Shown here one piece after another: positions 34,404 through 43,981 of a DNA stretch of 64,000 nucleotides. The stretch is from positions 1,860,001 to 1,924,000 of the forward strand of contig NZ_AP025484.1 in NCBI RefSeq assembly GCF_024347455.1. The letters run 5' to 3'. The stretch comes from Vibrio echinoideorum. Lineage in GTDB: Bacteria; Pseudomonadota; Gammaproteobacteria; Enterobacterales; Vibrionaceae. The notes below the pieces were generated by a model, which was not told where the DNA came from, searched no databases, and saw nothing but the letters and a program-made list of their open reading frames with translations. The first letter of the stretch is position 1. Each line of letters opens with the position of its first letter. A program made the translations under genes and the position numbers.

Positions 34404-36518
34404 ATGCAAGATCCACTATTAAACTCACTGATCTACGTTAGTCGGTATTACGGGTTAGCTAACTCACCCGAAGCGTTGATCAATGGGCTACCACTATCAG
34501 ATGGAAAGCTAACCCCTTTCCTATTCCCTCGTTCTGCTGAACGAGCGGGATTAGTGGCAAAAGAAAATCGTTCCGACTTAGAAAGCATTCCTCACCTGAT
34601 TCTGCCTGCAGTTTTACTTCTCAAGCAAGGTGAGGCATGTGTTCTCAACAGTATTGATGTAGAAAAACAAGAAGCTGAAATCATCACAGCAGAGAGCGGA
34701 ATGGTGCCAATCATCATTCCAATAGAAGAGCTGAAAGAACAATTCATTGGCCGTTACTTCTTAGTGAAGAAACAGTTCCGTTATGATGAGCGCTCGCCCG
34801 AGGTTCTAAAAACTCGCAAAGGCCACTGGTTTTGGGGCACCATTTGGGAATCTAAGAACATCTATCGTGATGTGTTGATTGCCTCAATTCTGATCAATAT
34901 TTTCGCTATTGCCGCGCCAATGTTTACTCGTCTTGTGTATGACAAAGTAGTACCTAACCTCGCCTTCGAAACCCTATGGGTATTAGCGAGTGGTATTTTT
35001 GTAGTCTTCCTTTTCGACCTACTTTTAAAGTTAATGCGAAGCTACTTTATTGATGTCGCAGGTAAGAAGTCCGATATCCTGATTTCCTCTAAGCTGTTCA
35101 GTAAAGTATTGGGTATTCGTATGGAAGCAAAGCCAGCTTCTGTCGGAGCCTTTGCGAAAAACTTGCAAGAATTCGAATCAATCCGTGAATTCTTCACCTC
35201 AGCAACGATTGGTTCGTTAATTGACTTACCGTTCGCACTGATGTTCTTGGCCTTGATTTGGTTAATGGCGGGGAATCTTGTATTTGTTCCTATTGCTGGC
35301 GTGGTCGTTCTGATCATCTATGCATTATTAATCCAAGGTCCACTGCGTCGTGCTATTGAAGAAGGCTCTCGCCTTGCATCTCAAAAATACGCGAACTTGA
35401 TCGAGAGTTTGGCTGGGTTAGAAACCGTTAAACTGTTCAGCGCTCAAAGTCAGTTCCAATTCCGTTGGGAAGAAGCCGTTGCTCACATGGCGAACTGGAA
35501 TATCAAAAGTCGCCGTATTACCGATAGCATCCAAAACACAGCTGGATTCGTTCAACAAAGTACCAATGTTGGGATGATCATTTTTGGTGTGTATCTGATC
35601 GCTGAAGGCGAACTCACCATGGGTGGCTTGATTGCCGCGACCATGTTAAGTGGCCGTGCGATTGGGCCTCTTGTTCAGTTGTCACTGCTTTCGACTCGTT
35701 ATAACCAAGCGAAATCGTCGATGACTTTGATTGAGCAAGTGATGTCGATGCCAGACGAGCAAGAAGAAGGTAAGCGCTACATTCACCGACCTATCATTCA
35801 AGGTCATATCGCGTTGGATAAAGTCACGTTCCACTACCCTGATTCTCCAGTTGCTTCAATACGCGACCTCACCCTAAACATCACTCCAGGTGAAAAAGTT
35901 GCCATCATCGGACGTATTGGGTCAGGTAAAACTACGCTAGAACGTCTAATTATGGGCCTATACAAGCCCACAGAGGGTCATGTACGCATAGATGACACAG
36001 ATATGGAACAACTTCACCATGTTGACGTACGACGCAATATAGGCTGTGTACCGCAAGACAGTAACCTGTTCTACGGTTCAATAAGAGATAACATCACCTT
36101 AGGTCGCCCTTTGGTTGATGATCGCGATGTAATGGATGCAGCCAACCGCGCCGGAGTTACCGCTTTTACTCAGCAAGATCCTTCTGGCTTAGAGCGTCAA
36201 GTCGGCGAAGGAGGAGGTATGCTCTCTGGAGGCCAACGTCAATCTATCGCGATTGCGAGAGCCTTCTTAGGCCGTCCGCCGGTGTTATTGTTGGATGAGC
36301 CAACCAGTGCAATTGATAACCGCTCAGAGATGCACATCAAACATCAGCTTAACCAGTTACTGCCGAGCGAGACCTTAATTCTTATTACGCATAAAACGTC
36401 AATGTTAGACATAGTAGACCGAGTGATTGTAATGGAGAAAGGCAGCATTATTGCCGATGGTCCTAAAGCGCAAGTTCTGTCAGATCTGAAACAAGGTAAA
36501 GTAAGGGCAGTAAGCTAA
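34404..36518 (+). CDS. lapB: Type I secretion ABC transporter (LapB-like)
   Basis: 704 residues. An N-terminal C39-like domain without a catalytic Cys (residues 1-125), a six-helix membrane domain (about 150-430) and the ATPase domain: Walker A GRIGSGKTT, Q-loop VPQDSNLFYG, signature LSGGQRQS, Walker B VLLLDEPTSAID, and the His switch ITHKTS. Inactive C39-like domains bind the unfolded RTX substrate in this class. It would export a large adhesin with lapC and an outer-membrane channel, both partners in place except the channel. 18 nt after lapD. Confidence 0.92.
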   Translation: MQDPLLNSLIYVSRYYGLANSPEALINGLPLSDGKLTPFLFPRSAERAGLVAKENRSDLESIPHLILPAVLLLKQGEACVLNSIDVEKQEAEIITAESGMVPIIIPIEELKEQFIGRYFLVKKQFRYDERSPEVLKTRKGHWFWGTIWESKNIYRDVLIASILINIFAIAAPMFTRLVYDKVVPNLAFETLWVLASGIFVVFLFDLLLKLMRSYFIDVAGKKSDILISSKLFSKVLGIRMEAKPASVGAFAKNLQEFESIREFFTSATIGSLIDLPFALMFLALIWLMAGNLVFVPIAGVVVLIIYALLIQGPLRRAIEEGSRLASQKYANLIESLAGLETVKLFSAQSQFQFRWEEAVAHMANWNIKSRRITDSIQNTAGFVQQSTNVGMIIFGVYLIAEGELTMGGLIAATMLSGRAIGPLVQLSLLSTRYNQAKSSMTLIEQVMSMPDEQEEGKRYIHRPIIQGHIALDKVTFHYPDSPVASIRDLTLNITPGEKVAIIGRIGSGKTTLERLIMGLYKPTEGHVRIDDTDMEQLHHVDVRRNIGCVPQDSNLFYGSIRDNITLGRPLVDDRDVMDAANRAGVTAFTQQDPSGLERQVGEGGGMLSGGQRQSIAIARAFLGRPPVLLLDEPTSAIDNRSEMHIKHQLNQLLPSETLILITHKTSMLDIVDRVIVMEKGSIIADGPKAQVLSDLKQGKVRAVS

Positions 36519-36564
36519 GAGCGCTCAGACGTAGGCGAAATACAATTAGAGATGTTTAAAAATA

Positions 36565-36593
36565 AAAAGGGGAGCATTTGCTCCCCTTTTTTT
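36565..36593 (+). terminator. Terminator of the lap operon
   Basis: GGGGAGC/GCTCCCC stem extended by A4/T4, 4-nt loop, T-run. It lies 46 nt after the lapB stop. Confidence 0.9.
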
Positions 36594-36666
36594 GTCTGTC
36601 AAATTAGTCAGATAAACTCGTAAAGTGACTCAACTCAGTGTCGTTCAGTTATAGTTATAGTTGTCG

Positions 36667-36695
36667 CTGAAACTGAAACTGAAACTGAAACTGAG
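36667..36695 (+). repeat. CTGAAA tandem repeat, left of fapA-like gene
   Basis: Four perfect CTGAAA copies and a partial fifth. The reverse-complement word TTTCAG is repeated at 38864-38883 on the other side of the gene. Confidence 0.9.
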
Positions 36696-36696
36696 A

Positions 36697-38367
36697 TTAT
36701 AGAGAAATATCTTCTTGTTCCATTTTGAATGAACACTGGATCTCGTATTGGTTGAATGAGAAAACACTCCCACCATGAGTTCGCTTGGTCGTCACCGTCT
36801 CATCACCAAACTGAACAGTGACTCGGGTATAAACCTTTTCATGCGCTTCTACCGTGCACTCAGCAAGATTCGTTTCAAACTCCGCTTCGAGCGTATCTAA
36901 CTGTGATTTAGTGCTTTCGATCGCTTGATTGTTTTTTTCTCGTTGTTGCTCAATTTCCAACGCCTGCGCTTCACCTCTCTCAGCTTTTGGTCGCTTCTTG
37001 AATTCGAGCTCTTGACGAATCACACCCATCGTTTGCTCTTGAGCGTGTTTATAAGTTTCCTTCACTTCGGCAATCTTTTGTCTGTATCCATCGTAGCGTG
37101 CAAATCCATGAACCTTGGTCGCTGTATCTCCCTCAACACCCAAAAACACACATTCGACTTTACCGCCGACTTTAGCTTCGCCACCACTGAGCGTTCCGTG
37201 TTTCTTCAAAGAATCCATCACGGTAAGGTTGTTACCACAGCGAATGTCGTTACCCATGCTGTGTACACCAAGTCGAATATCATTCGCTGTTTGCAACTCT
37301 GCATTCTGCGCATAGCTTGCTGTGATAGAACCTTTTGTGAAAACCTTACAACTTTTGGGTTCGCCTTCTTTGGCTGTGTGACCAATAATTCCTTTCGCGA
37401 CTTTAATATCGCCCTGAGCCTGAACTTCTGCCGACTCAATAAAACCGCCAACAGTAATACTCCCTGTCGCCTTAACGATCATTCCCGGCTCGATGTTTCC
37501 AGAAACAAACACATTACCTTTAAATTTAACGTGGCCAGTAGATACATCAACATTGCTAACACACAACGCATCGTCGACTTCAATGGTACGGTCTTTAATG
37601 ATGGGCAAACCAGGGTATGAGGCGAGTAGTAAGTTGGGGTCTTTAGGGGAAATGTAGGTACCTTTGCCAGGTTTGATTAAACTGTCCTGTCCAGGAAGCG
37701 GCGGGATAATTCGCCCTTGGACGGTAAAGCCAGCAATGCCTTTCGTAGCAGGGGTACGTTTCATTAACTGATCATTTTGACCAACAGTAATGGTTTCTCC
37801 CAAATCTCGCATATCGATCTTGCCTTCGTCTTTATTTCGGGGCTTCAAGACTTGGCGAGTAATATCTTCAACCAATGCTGCGAACTTTGCATCTTTTCCC
37901 TTTACGGGTTGCGTGCCTTTGGCAACTGGCTGAGTAAACTTTTCACCCGGTTTCAGTTTGCTGCTCATCATCAGTACTTTTCTGAGGGCTAACTTATTAA
38001 TGCCTTTTGTTATCTGAGCCAAAGCTAAGCAGTGAATAATGTCACTACCGCGTAATGCTTTTCCACTATATGGCCCAGTCACGACGAGGCTGGCGAGCAT
38101 CTCATCATCAGACAATTCGACGGCAACAGTTGCATCACGCACTTCAGCAATCAAAATACCGTCGTACGCTTCTCCCTTCCCCTCTTTAGCAAGAGTAACA
38201 AAACGCAACACCTCTTCTTCAAAAAGAAAATAGTTTGATACGCTTAATGCTTCCAAGGCTGGTGGTAGTGTCTTGTTGTCAAAGCTTGCGTCGACCACAA
38301 TCCCCGACGGCAGACGTGCAATCACTTGTTGCTTGTCTTCTGACAATGTAACGATGTTATCCCACAT
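36697..38367 (-). CDS. FapA/DUF342-family polymer-forming protein
   Basis: 556 residues. The N-terminal domain is followed by the DUF342/FapA core: a right-handed beta-helix-like run (GHVKFKGNVFVSGNIEPGMIV..., GSITVGGFIESAEVQAQGDI, LGVHSMGNDIRCGNNLTV) and a long C-terminal coiled coil (about 410-500). The family has been linked to flagellar assembly and surface sensing in Vibrio and Pseudomonas, but its exact action is not settled. Single gene. It is flanked by inverted hexamer tandem repeats (36667-36695 and 38864-38883). Confidence 0.85.
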   Translation of the reverse strand: MWDNIVTLSEDKQQVIARLPSGIVVDASFDNKTLPPALEALSVSNYFLFEEEVLRFVTLAKEGKGEAYDGILIAEVRDATVAVELSDDEMLASLVVTGPYSGKALRGSDIIHCLALAQITKGINKLALRKVLMMSSKLKPGEKFTQPVAKGTQPVKGKDAKFAALVEDITRQVLKPRNKDEGKIDMRDLGETITVGQNDQLMKRTPATKGIAGFTVQGRIIPPLPGQDSLIKPGKGTYISPKDPNLLLASYPGLPIIKDRTIEVDDALCVSNVDVSTGHVKFKGNVFVSGNIEPGMIVKATGSITVGGFIESAEVQAQGDIKVAKGIIGHTAKEGEPKSCKVFTKGSITASYAQNAELQTANDIRLGVHSMGNDIRCGNNLTVMDSLKKHGTLSGGEAKVGGKVECVFLGVEGDTATKVHGFARYDGYRQKIAEVKETYKHAQEQTMGVIRQELEFKKRPKAERGEAQALEIEQQREKNNQAIESTKSQLDTLEAEFETNLAECTVEAHEKVYTRVTVQFGDETVTTKRTHGGSVFSFNQYEIQCSFKMEQEDISL

Positions 38368-38863
38368 TCGAATTGAGTATCCCTAATGACTCAGTTGTTA
38401 TTCAGTCTATATAATTCGTTCTGACCTTAGAATCCCCGCATTTGAATAATCAGCGTCACATCACTTACTTTCGATTTTGCAAAGATGACTCATAAGTAAG
38501 ACAGGTCCATTTTATGGTCCTCTTCACCTTTACAAATAGAAAGCAGATTTATTTAACAATTTTTCTAAGTCGAGATAATTCTGATTAGAGACAAATTCAA
38601 GATTTAGAAACCATCTATCGAGACTTGGTTCCTTCAATCAGAAGTTGCCTAAATAATTCTATGGCCATGAAAAATCAATAGAGGTATAAAAACACCAAAT
38701 AAGATATTGGTTACAGCAGCGGAATGTAGATTGACAGAACACGTAGATCACAAGACCAAGCGGATGAGGTCAGCAGATTGTTTACGTTATAATAGAAGAC
38801 AGAGAAGCCGACACGGAGACGAGTAGGTGGATGGTGAAGGAAGCGAAGATAACGATGTTGAGG

Positions 38864-38883
38864 TTCAGTTTCAGTTTCAGTTT
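38864..38883 (-). repeat. TTTCAG tandem repeat, right of fapA-like gene
   Basis: Three copies of TTTCAG after a TTCAG start, the reverse complement of the 36667-36695 tract. The last copy runs into a parS2 site. Confidence 0.85.
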
Positions 38884-38894
38884 ACAGTGTAAAT
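38880..38894. promoter_or_regulatory. parS2: parS2 site 1 of a triple cluster
   Basis: GTTTACAGTGTAAAT matches NTTTACANTGTAAAN. Confidence 0.9.
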
Positions 38895-38905
38895 CCAACT
38901 TTCTA

Positions 38906-38920
38906 ATTTACACTGTAAAT
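38906..38920. promoter_or_regulatory. parS2: parS2 site 2 of a triple cluster
   Basis: ATTTACACTGTAAAT, a full match and a near-perfect palindrome. 26 bp centre-to-centre from site 1. Confidence 0.92.
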
Positions 38921-38940
38921 CCAATTCAAAGCTAATCTAT

Positions 38941-41103
38941 CTATTTACACTGTAAATTTGATAATAGGACATCGACATCTAATCGAAACTGAGCCTCTGC
39001 CTGTTTCCGTCCAACAAGGTTAAATTGTTCGACACAAGTCCCCCACCCTTTCTGTTGAACGACTTTTGCGATTAGCAGATCTGAAATACCAGAATCCAAT
39101 ACACTAGAACCAATAACACCAGATAACTTAGATTTAAGCTTTTTCCCGTCACGAACATTGTTGAGCAAGATTAGCTTCAACACACTAAAACCAATACTGT
39201 CGTAGCTATTACCACCATCGATATAATTTCTGATTAACTGTATTTCAAACTCACTCACAGACTCAGCATTGCTTGGCAGAAGCGCGCGCACCATATCAGT
39301 TTCAAGAGAAGTAAAAGAGCCTGACATCAGAAAACAGTAACTACGTTCAAAGTGACCTTGCAACTGACCAATCCAACCTTGAGCATTCTCGTTAAGCGAC
39401 TTAACCATTAATACCGAGTGACATCCACTAGCCTGATCTCGTTGATGGCCAATATGAACAGGTACAAATTCGTTATGTCGCCAGAAAGAAATCAGTTCGC
39501 TAGTCGCACCAAAGCTTGTCGCCAAATAATCTGCTTGGTCAGTTTGCTCAGATAATTTCTCCAGCATCCAGCTACCTATACCCAAACTTTGATGACGGTT
39601 TGAAACAGCAATGCGCATCACTCGGACACAACGGCTCTTTGCCGCTTGTGTCGAACCAAGCTGGTTTGCTATTAGAATGGGAGCAAGATGACCGAGTGGT
39701 CTTCGGTTCCCAATCTGTATTTGAGTAATCAATTCAATATCCAACCCACCCTCTTCCGTAACCAACATACAACCCAAGCAATCGTCTTGTTGCCAAGCCG
39801 CGTATAAATGGATAGCCGGGTTATTAAGAAACTGAATTAAGTCATTTGGAGAAGTCTGATAGTGAGCATCAACCAAAAGCGCAAAACATTGTTGAAGCTT
39901 CTCAGGGTCAGCCAAACAATCTGCTTTTGATAACTCAACCAGTTCTAAATGATTCGTTGCATAAACAGAAACATCATCTTGTTCGATCGCATTGAGAGCA
40001 GGCAAATCACAAGGTGACAGGTCGTTATTAAGAAGAAAGCAATCAAACAACCAACGCTCTAGGGGATCATGATTATTCCAACGGATTGGTTGTTCCAGTT
40101 TGTAGCCTTTCCAACCCGGGCGATGCTCAGAAAGCCAAGCTTCAAATTTAAGCCCGAACCCTCGCCCACTTCCTTCGTATCCATGAACAGTGGTTGAAAA
40201 AACCATACGATGATAAACATCTACCATAGATTTAAGCATAGGGATTGGAGTAGCGGCCGCCTCGTCAACCAACAACAAGTCACAATTAGGCTTAGATTTG
40301 AGTAACTCATCTGGCGCGACGAATCTTAAGCTTCCGCCTTGATGGCGAATATGAGTCGCGTTAACGGCTTCGTAAGTTTCTAGCCGTTCGGTTGCATGAG
40401 AAAAGACCGGCTCAACCGCTTTAACAGAAGGTGCAGTAACAATAATATTTAACCCATTGCGCTCAGCCAAGAGCTGCGCAGCAGCAATTCCCAGTGTAGA
40501 GCTTTTACCGCGACCTCTATCGGCAGTCAGAATTAAAGGACGCTTTCTGTGTCCAGAGACAATCTTTTTTACTAATTCTATCGCTGTCTTTTGTTGTTCA
40601 AATCTATCAAAACAATCCGGTTGGGTTACTTTTTCAGGCAATGTATTGCGAGTATAAAGCTGCGCTAACTGTTCATCGTCTTGAGATATAGAAAACAGTT
40701 TAGCGAAATTGGACGCTAACCAACGTTTGCCAAAAGCAGAATCCATCCCCTCTTCAAACTCTTCCATTTTGGGCGGTATAACTAACAACAAACCGCCACC
40801 GATTAACGCACCAAGTGCAGCACTAAAACTGTTAGCATCAAACTGCTCTCTAAAATCACAAACAAGAATCTGGCATTCACGACCAAGAAGCTGTTGACCT
40901 TTCTTTACTTGAACATGAGTCACACCATCAAATGGAGCCCCACCAACCTGGAAAATGGTTTGAGAGTTCATATCTTGAAGGAAAATTAAAACAGAAGAGT
41001 TTTGCCAATCGCATTCGCCATTAAAGACCACCCCAAAACGGTGATCATTATGTTGGGCAATATTGGAGAGTGTATGTAGAAAAGTGTTGGTTGGGTTTGT
41101 CAT
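38941..41103 (-). CDS. tmcA: tRNA(Met) cytidine acetyltransferase TmcA
   Basis: 720 residues. An N-terminal domain, a RecD-like helicase core with Walker A DRGRGKSS (about residue 197) and the Walker B-like LLVDEAAATP, then a GNAT domain with the acetyl-CoA loop VSNRHQSLGIGSWML (about 508-522) and the C-terminal tRNA-binding part. It makes ac4C at the wobble C34 of elongator tRNA-Met using ATP and acetyl-CoA. The last codons are made of a parS2 site. It lies next to parB2 on the same strand, 93 nt downstream of it. Confidence 0.93.
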   Translation of the reverse strand: MTNPTNTFLHTLSNIAQHNDHRFGVVFNGECDWQNSSVLIFLQDMNSQTIFQVGGAPFDGVTHVQVKKGQQLLGRECQILVCDFREQFDANSFSAALGALIGGGLLLVIPPKMEEFEEGMDSAFGKRWLASNFAKLFSISQDDEQLAQLYTRNTLPEKVTQPDCFDRFEQQKTAIELVKKIVSGHRKRPLILTADRGRGKSSTLGIAAAQLLAERNGLNIIVTAPSVKAVEPVFSHATERLETYEAVNATHIRHQGGSLRFVAPDELLKSKPNCDLLLVDEAAATPIPMLKSMVDVYHRMVFSTTVHGYEGSGRGFGLKFEAWLSEHRPGWKGYKLEQPIRWNNHDPLERWLFDCFLLNNDLSPCDLPALNAIEQDDVSVYATNHLELVELSKADCLADPEKLQQCFALLVDAHYQTSPNDLIQFLNNPAIHLYAAWQQDDCLGCMLVTEEGGLDIELITQIQIGNRRPLGHLAPILIANQLGSTQAAKSRCVRVMRIAVSNRHQSLGIGSWMLEKLSEQTDQADYLATSFGATSELISFWRHNEFVPVHIGHQRDQASGCHSVLMVKSLNENAQGWIGQLQGHFERSYCFLMSGSFTSLETDMVRALLPSNAESVSEFEIQLIRNYIDGGNSYDSIGFSVLKLILLNNVRDGKKLKSKLSGVIGSSVLDSGISDLLIAKVVQQKGWGTCVEQFNLVGRKQAEAQFRLDVDVLLSNLQCK
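38943..38957. promoter_or_regulatory. parS2: parS2 site 3, inside the tmcA 3' end
   Basis: ATTTACACTGTAAAT overlaps the tmcA coding end and encodes its last residues (NLQCK, then the stop). Confidence 0.92.
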
Positions 41104-41147
41104 AGTGAGCGTCCAGATTTATCTAAACACAGTTTATCACAGCCAAA

Positions 41148-41171
41148 TAAAAAGCCGCATAATGCGGCTTT
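41148..41171 (-). terminator. Terminator after parB2
   Basis: AAGCCGCAT/ATGCGGCTT hairpin with a T-run on the minus strand, 26 nt after the parB2 stop and before tmcA. Confidence 0.8.
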
Positions 41172-41196
41172 AGAGTTGTAATGGAAAGTCGTCGAC

Positions 41197-42171
41197 TTAG
41201 TCGAGCTTCGATTGAACGAAGGCTAGAATCTCTTCCATTGTCGCATCATCAACTTTCTTAAGGTTCAACGCCAAGTTTGAACCCTTGCGGCTGTATGAAG
41301 CACGGCCTTTGATAAGCTCAACTTTTGGAGAAACTTTTTTAGCTGGCGCAGGTGCCAGTTCAAAAATCCAACCTTCTAAAGTCTCTGTAACGTCTTTTGT
41401 TAAACGAGTGACACCCTGAGCTTCACTACGTTGCCATACAAAACCTTCAGAAGCATCACACTTAGTCAGTAATGTTTGCTGCTGCTCGCCAGTCAAACCA
41501 CCAAATTGTTTGTGCAGCTTAACAATAGTAGGACGGCCAAGATCGCTCACATTTGGGTAAGCTTGTAGCAATTCAAGAGGCAAAGCCGCCGCTTTCAACG
41601 CGCCACTCACCAAAGCTTCACTGCACTGGAACATTTTCGCTAGTGCTTTTTGATCTTCAGCTTCGCCTTTATCCAGTTTAGCTTGCATCTCTTTGCCCTT
41701 CTCATACAGAGAAAGTGGCTTATGAGCGTTGGCAACGTCTGATAAGAACTTAGCGTGTTCGCCGTTAATATTTTCAGCAACATAGATTAGGAACTCTTTG
41801 TCGGCCAAAATACATGACATGCGACGACGACTACCATCAAGAACTTCAATCTTGCCGTCTTTATTCTTACGACCAACCGCCGGATATTGTTGGCCGCGCT
41901 CTTTTAATGTTGTAAGAACATCAGAAAGCGCATGTTCATTTAAGAAAGATTGCTCACGAGCATTCTCTTCAAAAACAACTGTTCGAGTTGCAACATCAGC
42001 CGCGGGAATTCGAACCAATTCAAATGAAACCAGCTCTTCACCCGCAACAGAAAGCTCAATCACTTGAGCCTGTTCTTTTGCTGCCGTTTGCGCTTCTTGT
42101 GGTGTTGCTACGCGGCGTTTGTTTGCTTTACCAAATAGCTTTGCATTTAAGTCAGATGTTTTAATTGCCAT
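41197..42171 (-). CDS. parB2: Chromosome-2 partition protein ParB2
   Basis: 324 residues. A ParB/Spo0J N-terminal CTP-binding domain with the arginine patch DGSRRRMSC (about 111-119), a central helix-turn-helix (QKALAKMFQCSEALVSGALK) and a C-terminal dimer domain. Known members bind parS2 sites, spread on DNA as a CTP-dependent clamp and stimulate ParA2. It starts 5 nt after parA2 and is co-transcribed with it. Seven candidate parS2 sites in the window match its expected target. Confidence 0.95.
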   Translation of the reverse strand: MAIKTSDLNAKLFGKANKRRVATPQEAQTAAKEQAQVIELSVAGEELVSFELVRIPAADVATRTVVFEENAREQSFLNEHALSDVLTTLKERGQQYPAVGRKNKDGKIEVLDGSRRRMSCILADKEFLIYVAENINGEHAKFLSDVANAHKPLSLYEKGKEMQAKLDKGEAEDQKALAKMFQCSEALVSGALKAAALPLELLQAYPNVSDLGRPTIVKLHKQFGGLTGEQQQTLLTKCDASEGFVWQRSEAQGVTRLTKDVTETLEGWIFELAPAPAKKVSPKVELIKGRASYSRKGSNLALNLKKVDDATMEEILAFVQSKLD

Positions 42172-42176
42172 TTTTG

Positions 42177-43394
42177 TTATCCCTGATTAAGTGAAGGCCA
42201 ATTGCTATGTAATACTCGCTCTAATTCTAGAGCACTTTTTTGTACCGCGTCTTGAGCAACCGCCAGCGTTTTCTTACCGCCCTCAAAGTCGCTAACCGTT
42301 AGGTCGAAAACCGTGCTGTAAGTATCTGCACAAGTTTCAAAAGCACGGCTTCTTGGAATAGTTGCCATCATGACTTGGTCATTCAACAGGTAGTTCATCT
42401 CAGTTAATACTGATACCTGCTTCTTGTTATCATCTTCAAACATGGTTGGCATCAGGCGAACAAACTCAAGCCCTTTCCAATCTTCCGGGAACATCTCGTA
42501 CACCGTAGGTAAATGCTGGAAGAAGTTAACCGTTGAAGCCCAGTCCAAACGCTTTGCTGCACATGGAATAAGAAGTGCGTTCGATGCGTACATCGCATTC
42601 CACACTAGCGGGTCAACGTGCGGACCGGTATCGATCATAATCACATCAAAATCATCAGCTATTTTGTCGATAAGCTTCTCTTTTAACAGACGAACGATAT
42701 CAAGTGACTGATCTTGAGACAGGCTTTGCCACGCTTCAGCGTTAAACATCGCGTCTTCTGGGAACGCAGAAATCGTCTTCAGATTTGGATATTGTGTTGG
42801 CAATAGTACATTCTTGCGAAGGAATTCAAGATCAACATCTTGGCCTTCAGGCACATTGTCCAGCATGATATCGACGGCAGAATAAATGCTGTCGTGCTCT
42901 GCACCACTAATTTGTGGGTTTAAGAACAGACGCAAAGAACCTTGTGGGTCCAAGTCAATCAAACAGATACGGTAGCGCTTATCTAAATTCAGAGACAAGC
43001 AAGCCGCTAGATGAACCGCTGTCATTGATTTACCCGTACCACCCTTTTGGTTCTGTACGTTGATAACCCATGGCTTGTTGTCTACATGCTGTTTACGTTG
43101 GTGGAACTTTGGCACTTCAGCCGCGTCCATCAACATGTGAGCTTCCGTCAATGAAATCGAGTAATGATTGGCGTTGTTCTTTGTAAATTGATGACCATCC
43201 GCTTCAAGCTTGTTGATAGCCTCATCCAATTTTCGACGAGTTAAGCCTGACCGCGTCTCCATCATAGCTTTAGACATTGGAGGGAAATGTTCATCACTTC
43301 GCTCTTCCAGAATAATCTCAATTCGGTCAGCCTGAACTTGTTGAGTTTGTTCGGCCAGCTGATAGAGCTTATCAATCGTTTGTTCTCTTTTCAT
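42177..43394 (-). CDS. parA2: Chromosome-2 partition ATPase ParA2
   Basis: 405 residues, type Ia ParA. An N-terminal winged-helix-like part (MMETRSGLTRRKLDEAINKL) precedes the ATPase core with the deviant Walker A QKGGTGKSMTAVHLA (about residue 117-131), Walker A' region (CLIDLDPQGS) and Walker B (DVIMIDTGP). By known action it forms ATP-dependent gradients or filaments that pull ParB2-parS2 complexes and so position oriCII. The N-terminal domain could let it repress its own promoter, which would lie in the origin segment to the right. Confidence 0.96.
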   Translation of the reverse strand: MKREQTIDKLYQLAEQTQQVQADRIEIILEERSDEHFPPMSKAMMETRSGLTRRKLDEAINKLEADGHQFTKNNANHYSISLTEAHMLMDAAEVPKFHQRKQHVDNKPWVINVQNQKGGTGKSMTAVHLAACLSLNLDKRYRICLIDLDPQGSLRLFLNPQISGAEHDSIYSAVDIMLDNVPEGQDVDLEFLRKNVLLPTQYPNLKTISAFPEDAMFNAEAWQSLSQDQSLDIVRLLKEKLIDKIADDFDVIMIDTGPHVDPLVWNAMYASNALLIPCAAKRLDWASTVNFFQHLPTVYEMFPEDWKGLEFVRLMPTMFEDDNKKQVSVLTEMNYLLNDQVMMATIPRSRAFETCADTYSTVFDLTVSDFEGGKKTLAVAQDAVQKSALELERVLHSNWPSLNQG

Positions 43395-43613
43395 TGCCAG
43401 TTTCCGTAATGATTAACTAACCACAAATTGTACAGCGATCAACAGTAAACACAACAAAAACATGAACATTCATTTATGAGCAAAATCACATAAAATAGAC
43501 ATCGTTTTTACAATTCGATGAAACATTAGCTTAGATGAACACAAAAATTTCCGATTTTACCTCCTCTAACCATGTTATTTCTCCTCTACATTTAAAATGT
43601 CACAACGTCACCT

Positions 43614-43628
43614 ATTTACAATGTAAAT
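43614..43628. promoter_or_regulatory. parS2: parS2 site upstream of parA2
   Basis: ATTTACAATGTAAAT, a full consensus match, 220 nt upstream of the parA2 start. Confidence 0.92.
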
Positions 43629-43674
43629 GTCATTTCAACAAAAAACTGTCGGAACGATTGAAATACAACCATAG

Positions 43675-43691
43675 ATTACGGTTCGTGTGAT
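43675..43691 (+). repeat. 17-bp direct repeat, parA2 side of oriCII
   Basis: ATTACGGTTCGTGTGAT. The same word with one change recurs at 44646-44662, just before rctB. Confidence 0.85.
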
Positions 43692-43936
43692 TTGCATTCG
43701 AAATTAGCAGATTTTCAATTTTCACTTCATTACAAGAATAATAAAACCAGAAAGTGGGCTAGCAAACTAAAATAAAAATGAAGGAGGAGCGTAACTAGGC
43801 AAACAAAATGACGCCAGAATCGGAAGAATGATCAAGGAGTACATCTCTCATTAAAAAATTGATTAGGCCATATTACGAAGCATGATCAAGGTGTAGTCTT
43901 ATTAATATTGATCCGAATGAATGACCGTTCTAAATG

Positions 43937-43981
43937 ATCAACCTCCGGAAAAATGATCAAGTAGATATCATTCCGGAAGCA
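43937..43981. promoter_or_regulatory. Putative long RctB operator in the control half of oriCII
   Basis: TGATCA words with CCTCCGGAAAAATGATCAAG followed by an inverted TTCCGGAA at 43971-43978. The block resembles the long (39-mer-like) inhibitory sites of V. cholerae in location and in being duplicated elsewhere (21297-21322). Confidence 0.55.

Larger units (their letters stand above)
38368..38940. other. Intergenic region with parS2 sites at its right end
   Basis: 573 bp between fapA-like and tmcA, AT-rich, no gene. The right end holds TTTCAG repeats (38864-38883) and two parS2 sites, with a third overlapping the tmcA stop. Confidence 0.6.

Noticed and set aside
36925..37620. Open frame of 231 codons on the plus strand
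   Set aside because: It lies wholly antisense to the FapA/DUF342 gene, has low-complexity Phe/Cys-rich content, no ribosome site and no recognisable domain.
36667..38883. Hexamer repeats as a possible CRISPR or phase-variation array
   Set aside because: No spacers, too short units, and no invertase gene nearby; kept only as a repeat observation.
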